Source: Streptomyces sp. NRRL F-5122 (GTDB lineage Bacteria; Actinomycetota; Actinomycetes; Streptomycetales; Streptomycetaceae). Taken from it: DNA of 64,000 nt. This document shows, in pieces, positions 61,542 through 64,000 of the stretch (the first letter of the stretch is position 1; every line of letters starts with the position of its first letter). A program made the translations under genes and the position numbers. Where the stretch lies: positions 248,001 to 312,000 of the forward strand of contig NZ_LMWH01000228.1 of NCBI RefSeq assembly GCF_001507435.1, in the 5' to 3' direction. The notes under the pieces are model-generated. The model made no database searches. It was not told the origin of the DNA and saw nothing but the letters and a program-made list of their open reading frames with translations.

Positions 61542-61910
61542 TCAGGCCCCCTTCTCACGATTCAGGTAGTTGTAGACGGTGAAGCGGCTCACGCCGAGAG
61601 CCCCGGCGACGGTCTCCACCCCATGGCGCACGGAGAAGGCACCGCGCGCCTCCAGTATCCGGACGACCTCCTGCTTGGCCTTGCGGTCCAGCTCGGCCAG
61701 CGGCTTGCCGCACCGGCGCTCCATCGCGGCCAGGATGTGATCGAGCGAGTCGGCGAGTTGGGGCAGGCGCACGGCGACCACGTCCGCGCCCTCCCAGGCC
61801 AGTACGACATCGTCGGGGCCGGCCTGGTCCGGGGGCAGCATCTCGCCGCCCATGGCGTCGACGAGCGGCTTCACGGCCGCGATGAACGGCTCGTCGCCGA
61901 GGCCCGTCAC
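61542..61910 (-). CDS. HTH-domain protein (HTH_22 / TyrR-like)
   Basis: A 122-aa protein. The N-terminal half (PFIAAVKPLVDAMGGEMLPP, VVLAWEGADVVAVRLPQLAD) is a small alpha/beta domain. The C-terminal half VRILEARGAFSVRHGVETVA then GALGVSRFTVYNYLNRE is a clear helix-turn-helix. GTG 61910 overlaps the preceding gene's stop by GTGA. It may regulate the neighbouring purine or glyoxylate genes and is the best local candidate for the TCAAC-N5-GTTGA motif (inference). Confidence 0.78.
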   Translation of the reverse strand: MTGLGDEPFIAAVKPLVDAMGGEMLPPDQAGPDDVVLAWEGADVVAVRLPQLADSLDHILAAMERRCGKPLAELDRKAKQEVVRILEARGAFSVRHGVETVAGALGVSRFTVYNYLNREKGA

Positions 61911-62167
61911 TCCCCCTCCCCGATCACGTTGACCTGCAGGGAGATCCGGGTGGCACCGGCCTCGAGGGACTTGCGCAGCACAGCGCCGACGGCATCGAGC
62001 ACTACGTCGGCGGCCCCCTCCGCGGTGTTGCCGAACGGGCCCACGTCCACGGCGTCCAGTTCGGCCGAGCCGAGGACCTCCCGGGCGACCAGCGCATGCG
62101 CCGGCGCCTCGTCGAGATCGAAGGGCTCGGTCGTGAACTCCACCCTCAGTCGCACCTGTGCCCCCAT
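61907..62167 (-). CDS. Small thiamine-binding-like (MTH1187-type) protein
   Basis: An 86-aa protein. VDVGPFGNTAEGAADVVLDA then LRKSLEAGATRISLQVNVIG resembles the thiamine-binding/YqgV (MTH1187) fold, in which this region forms the ligand cleft. Similarity is by pattern only. Translationally coupled to the HTH protein. A link to thiamine-pyrophosphate-dependent glyoxylate carboligase is suggestive but unproven. Confidence 0.55.
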   Translation of the reverse strand: MGAQVRLRVEFTTEPFDLDEAPAHALVAREVLGSAELDAVDVGPFGNTAEGAADVVLDAVGAVLRKSLEAGATRISLQVNVIGEGE

Positions 62168-62368
62168 GGCATCTCCTCCGACCCGCGCGTACCGCCGGGT
62201 CCACCGTCGGGGTCGGACCGCCCCGGCCGCCTGCAGAGACCTTAACGGACCACCTCGCCGGACCCCGCCCCGAAAAGAGGGCGGCAGCAGCACCCGGCTC
62301 GCACCCGCCGGCTGCGGGCCCGGTTTTCGGCGCACGCCCTTGACAGCCTCCGCACCCGGCGGCAGGCT

Positions 62369-62404
62369 TTCCATAAGGCAGAAAGATAGTTCCGCAATAC
62401 GGAA
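62369..62404 (+). promoter_or_regulatory. Operator pair TTCC-N7-GGAA upstream of hyi
   Basis: Imperfect copy TTCC-ATAAGGC-AGAA (62369-62383) and perfect TTCC-GCAATAC-GGAA (62390-62404), centres exactly 21 bp apart. The latter ends 16 bases before the hydroxypyruvate isomerase ATG and overlaps the ribosome-site region. Confidence 0.65.
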
Positions 62405-62420
62405 AAGGAGCGGCACCCTG

Positions 62421-63260
62421 ATGGGATTCGCGGACCAGCGCTTCAACGTCAACCTGTCGATCCTCTTCACGGAGCTGCCCCTCCTGGAACGTCCCGCGGC
62501 CGCTTCCGCGGCGGGCTTCACCGCGGTCGAACTGTGGTGGCCCTGGGCCGACTCCCCCGCCCCGGAGCGGTCCCGGCTCGACGCCCTGAGAAAGGCGATC
62601 GAGGACGCGGGAGTCCGGCTCACCGGGCTGAACTTCTACGCAGGACGGCTTCCGGGGCCGGACCGCGGGGCGCTGTCGGTCCCGGGCGAGGAGTCGGAGA
62701 GGTTCCGCGCCAACGTCGACGTCGCGGCGGACTTCGCGCAGTCGCTCGGCTGCAAGGCGCTCAACGCCCTGTACGGCAACCGCGTCGACGGTGTGGACCC
62801 CGCAGCTCAGGACGCGCTCGCCCTGGAGAACCTGGTGCTCGCGGCGCGGGCCGCGGAGCGCATCGGGGCCGTGTTGCTGGTCGAGGCCCTCAACAGGCCG
62901 GAGTCACCGCGGTACCCGCTGGTGAGCGCTCCCTCCGCGATGGAGGTCGTGGACGCGGTCGACGCCGCGACCGGCCTCGGCAACGCGAGGTTCCTGATGG
63001 ACCTGTACCACCTGTCGATGAACGGCGAGGACCTGCCGTCGGTGATCGAGCGGTACGCGTCCAGGACCGGCCACGTCCAGATCGCCGACAACCCCGGCCG
63101 CGGCGCACCGGGCACGGGGTCCCTCCCCCTGGAGGACCTCCTCGACCAGCTGGCCAAGGCGGGCTACGACGGCTGGGTCGGCCTGGAGTACAAGCCGGGG
63201 GACGCACCGAGCGCCGAGGCCTTCGGCTGGCTGCCGGCCCACGCACGCGCCGCCCGCTGA
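62421..63260 (+). CDS. hyi: Hydroxypyruvate isomerase
   Basis: TIM-barrel isomerase of 279 aa, interconverts hydroxypyruvate and tartronate semialdehyde. Motifs: FNVNLSILFTELPLLERP, VELWWPW, LLVEALNRPESPRYPLVS with metal Glu, LMDLYHLSMNGEDLPSVIE, and VGLEYKPGDAPSAEAFGW. ATG 62421 follows AAAAGGAGCGGC. First gene of the glyoxylate branch; the reductase follows 43 bases later. Preceded by the IclR-type operator pair. Confidence 0.93.
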   Translation: MGFADQRFNVNLSILFTELPLLERPAAASAAGFTAVELWWPWADSPAPERSRLDALRKAIEDAGVRLTGLNFYAGRLPGPDRGALSVPGEESERFRANVDVAADFAQSLGCKALNALYGNRVDGVDPAAQDALALENLVLAARAAERIGAVLLVEALNRPESPRYPLVSAPSAMEVVDAVDAATGLGNARFLMDLYHLSMNGEDLPSVIERYASRTGHVQIADNPGRGAPGTGSLPLEDLLDQLAKAGYDGWVGLEYKPGDAPSAEAFGWLPAHARAAR

Positions 63261-63303
63261 GCAGCAACCCAACGACGTATCGCAGTAGTCAGAGAGGCGC
63301 CCC

Positions 63304-64000
63304 ATGACCACCACGCTCCCCAAGATCGCCTGGATAGGCCTCGGCATCATGGGCTCCCCCATGTCGGAGCACCTGATCAAGGCGGGATACGACGTCACCG
63401 GCTACACCCTGGAGCAGGAGAAGCTGGAGCGGCTGAGCGCCGCGGGCGGCACCGCGGCCGGTTCCGTCGCCGAGGCCGTCCGGGGCGCCGATGTCGTGAT
63501 CACGATGGTGCCCGCGTCCCCGCAGGTCGAGGCCGTCGCATACGGTCCGGAGGGCATCCTGGAGAACGCCCGGCCCGGCACCCTCCTGATCGACATGTCC
63601 TCGATCACCCCGCGGACATCCGTCGATCTCGCGGCGGCCGCCGGGAAGAAGGGCATCCGGGTGCTCGACGCCCCGGTCTCCGGCGGTGAGGCCGGCGCGG
63701 TCGAGGCCGTGCTGTCGATCATGGTCGGCGGTGAGCAGACCGACTTCGACGCGGCGCGACCGATCTTCGAGGCGCTCGGCAGGACCGTCGTCCTGTGCGG
63801 TCCGCACGGATCGGGCCAGACGGTGAAGGCCGCCAACCAGCTGATCGTCGCGGTGAACATCCAGGCGTGCGCCGAGGCCGTGGTGTTCCTGGAGAGGTCG
63901 GGCGTGGATCTCGGAGCGGCCCTCGACGTCCTGGGCGGCGGACTCGCCGGCTCCACGGTGCTGGCGCGCAAGAAGGACAACTTCCTGACCCGCGACTTCA
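63304..64000 (+). CDS. glxR: 2-hydroxy-3-oxopropionate reductase (partial, runs off the window)
   Basis: Reduces tartronate semialdehyde to D-glycerate with NAD(P)H. The first about 232 residues are in the window. Dinucleotide motif IAWIGLGIMGSPMS (8-21), DAPVSGGEAGAVEA with the substrate-loop Gly-Gly, and GQTVKAANQLIVAVN with catalytic Lys. The 3' end lies beyond base 64000. Glyoxylate carboligase would be expected nearby downstream. Confidence 0.93.
   Translation, partial: MTTTLPKIAWIGLGIMGSPMSEHLIKAGYDVTGYTLEQEKLERLSAAGGTAAGSVAEAVRGADVVITMVPASPQVEAVAYGPEGILENARPGTLLIDMSSITPRTSVDLAAAAGKKGIRVLDAPVSGGEAGAVEAVLSIMVGGEQTDFDAARPIFEALGRTVVLCGPHGSGQTVKAANQLIVAVNIQACAEAVVFLERSGVDLGAALDVLGGGLAGSTVLARKKDNFLTRDF

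Noticed and set aside
1..64000. CRISPR arrays, rRNA or tRNA genes
   Set aside because: No regularly spaced identical repeats, no rRNA sequence and no cloverleaf with conserved TTC-loop seen on either strand.

Overview
The window looks like a Streptomyces chromosome. It is very G+C-rich, with third codon positions almost all G or C, frequent GTG starts, and many ATGA/GTGA stop-start overlaps. The gene set is typical of the genus (DUF5955, DUF4287, an SNF2-SWIM pair, allantoin genes with an IclR regulator, an RNase Sa-type ribonuclease). The order resembles the allantoin region of S. coelicolor as I remember it; this was not checked.

Layout. 0-4 kb: remnant of a tyrosine integrase, a lipoprotein, and a LysR gene divergent from an SDR/AhpD pair. 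4-7.5 kb: an OmpR/histidine-kinase two-component system divergent from a His/Asp-rich exported protein; the kinase carries the same kind of His/Asp tract outside the membrane. 7.5-15.4 kb: LLM oxidoreductase, coupled SNF2 helicase and SWIM protein, ROK sugar kinase. 15.5-20.4 kb: sugar ABC importer, GntR regulator and divergent Gfo/Idh/MocA dehydrogenase. 20.5-27.2 kb: P450, a NarL-type two-component pair interrupted by a GNAT gene, secreted RNase, DHFR-like protein, AIM24. 27.5-34.1 kb: allantoicase, allantoinase, IclR regulator, MocA-like nucleotidyltransferase and malate synthase. 34.1-47 kb: HipA-like kinase with a SelW-like protein, two divergent NIS siderophore synthetases, a VWA membrane pair, aminotransferase, thioesterase and an HxlR/MFS pair. 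56.4-64 kb: purine permease, 8-oxoguanine deaminase, uricase, HIU hydrolase, OHCU decarboxylase, an HTH protein, hydroxypyruvate isomerase and the start of tartronate semialdehyde reductase.

The main mobile feature is an integrated element of about 8.7 kb (47191-55888). It is bounded by a 10-bp direct repeat inside the 5' end of a 3'-5' exonuclease gene. It encodes a large serine integrase, a primase-polymerase/P4-type helicase behind a highly structured leader, about nine small ORFs, a DUF6415 protein and a short GntR regulator. No transfer, capsid, portal or terminase gene is recognisable. Joining the two ends rebuilds a 34-bp near-palindromic attP. The right end supplies a new in-frame N-terminus to the interrupted exonuclease.

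The metabolic theme is purine breakdown to glyoxylate and reuse of that glyoxylate. The permease, 8-oxoguanine deaminase and uricase/HIU hydrolase/OHCU decarboxylase steps make allantoin. Allantoinase and allantoicase release ureidoglycolate, a glyoxylate source. Malate synthase and the hydroxypyruvate isomerase/GlxR branch consume glyoxylate. A palindrome TTCC-N7-GGAA, paired with an imperfect copy exactly 21 bp away centre to centre, precedes allantoinase, malate synthase and hydroxypyruvate isomerase, and is proposed as the operator of the IclR protein. A second palindrome (TCAAC-N5-GTTGA) is shared by the allantoinase and uricase-operon promoters.
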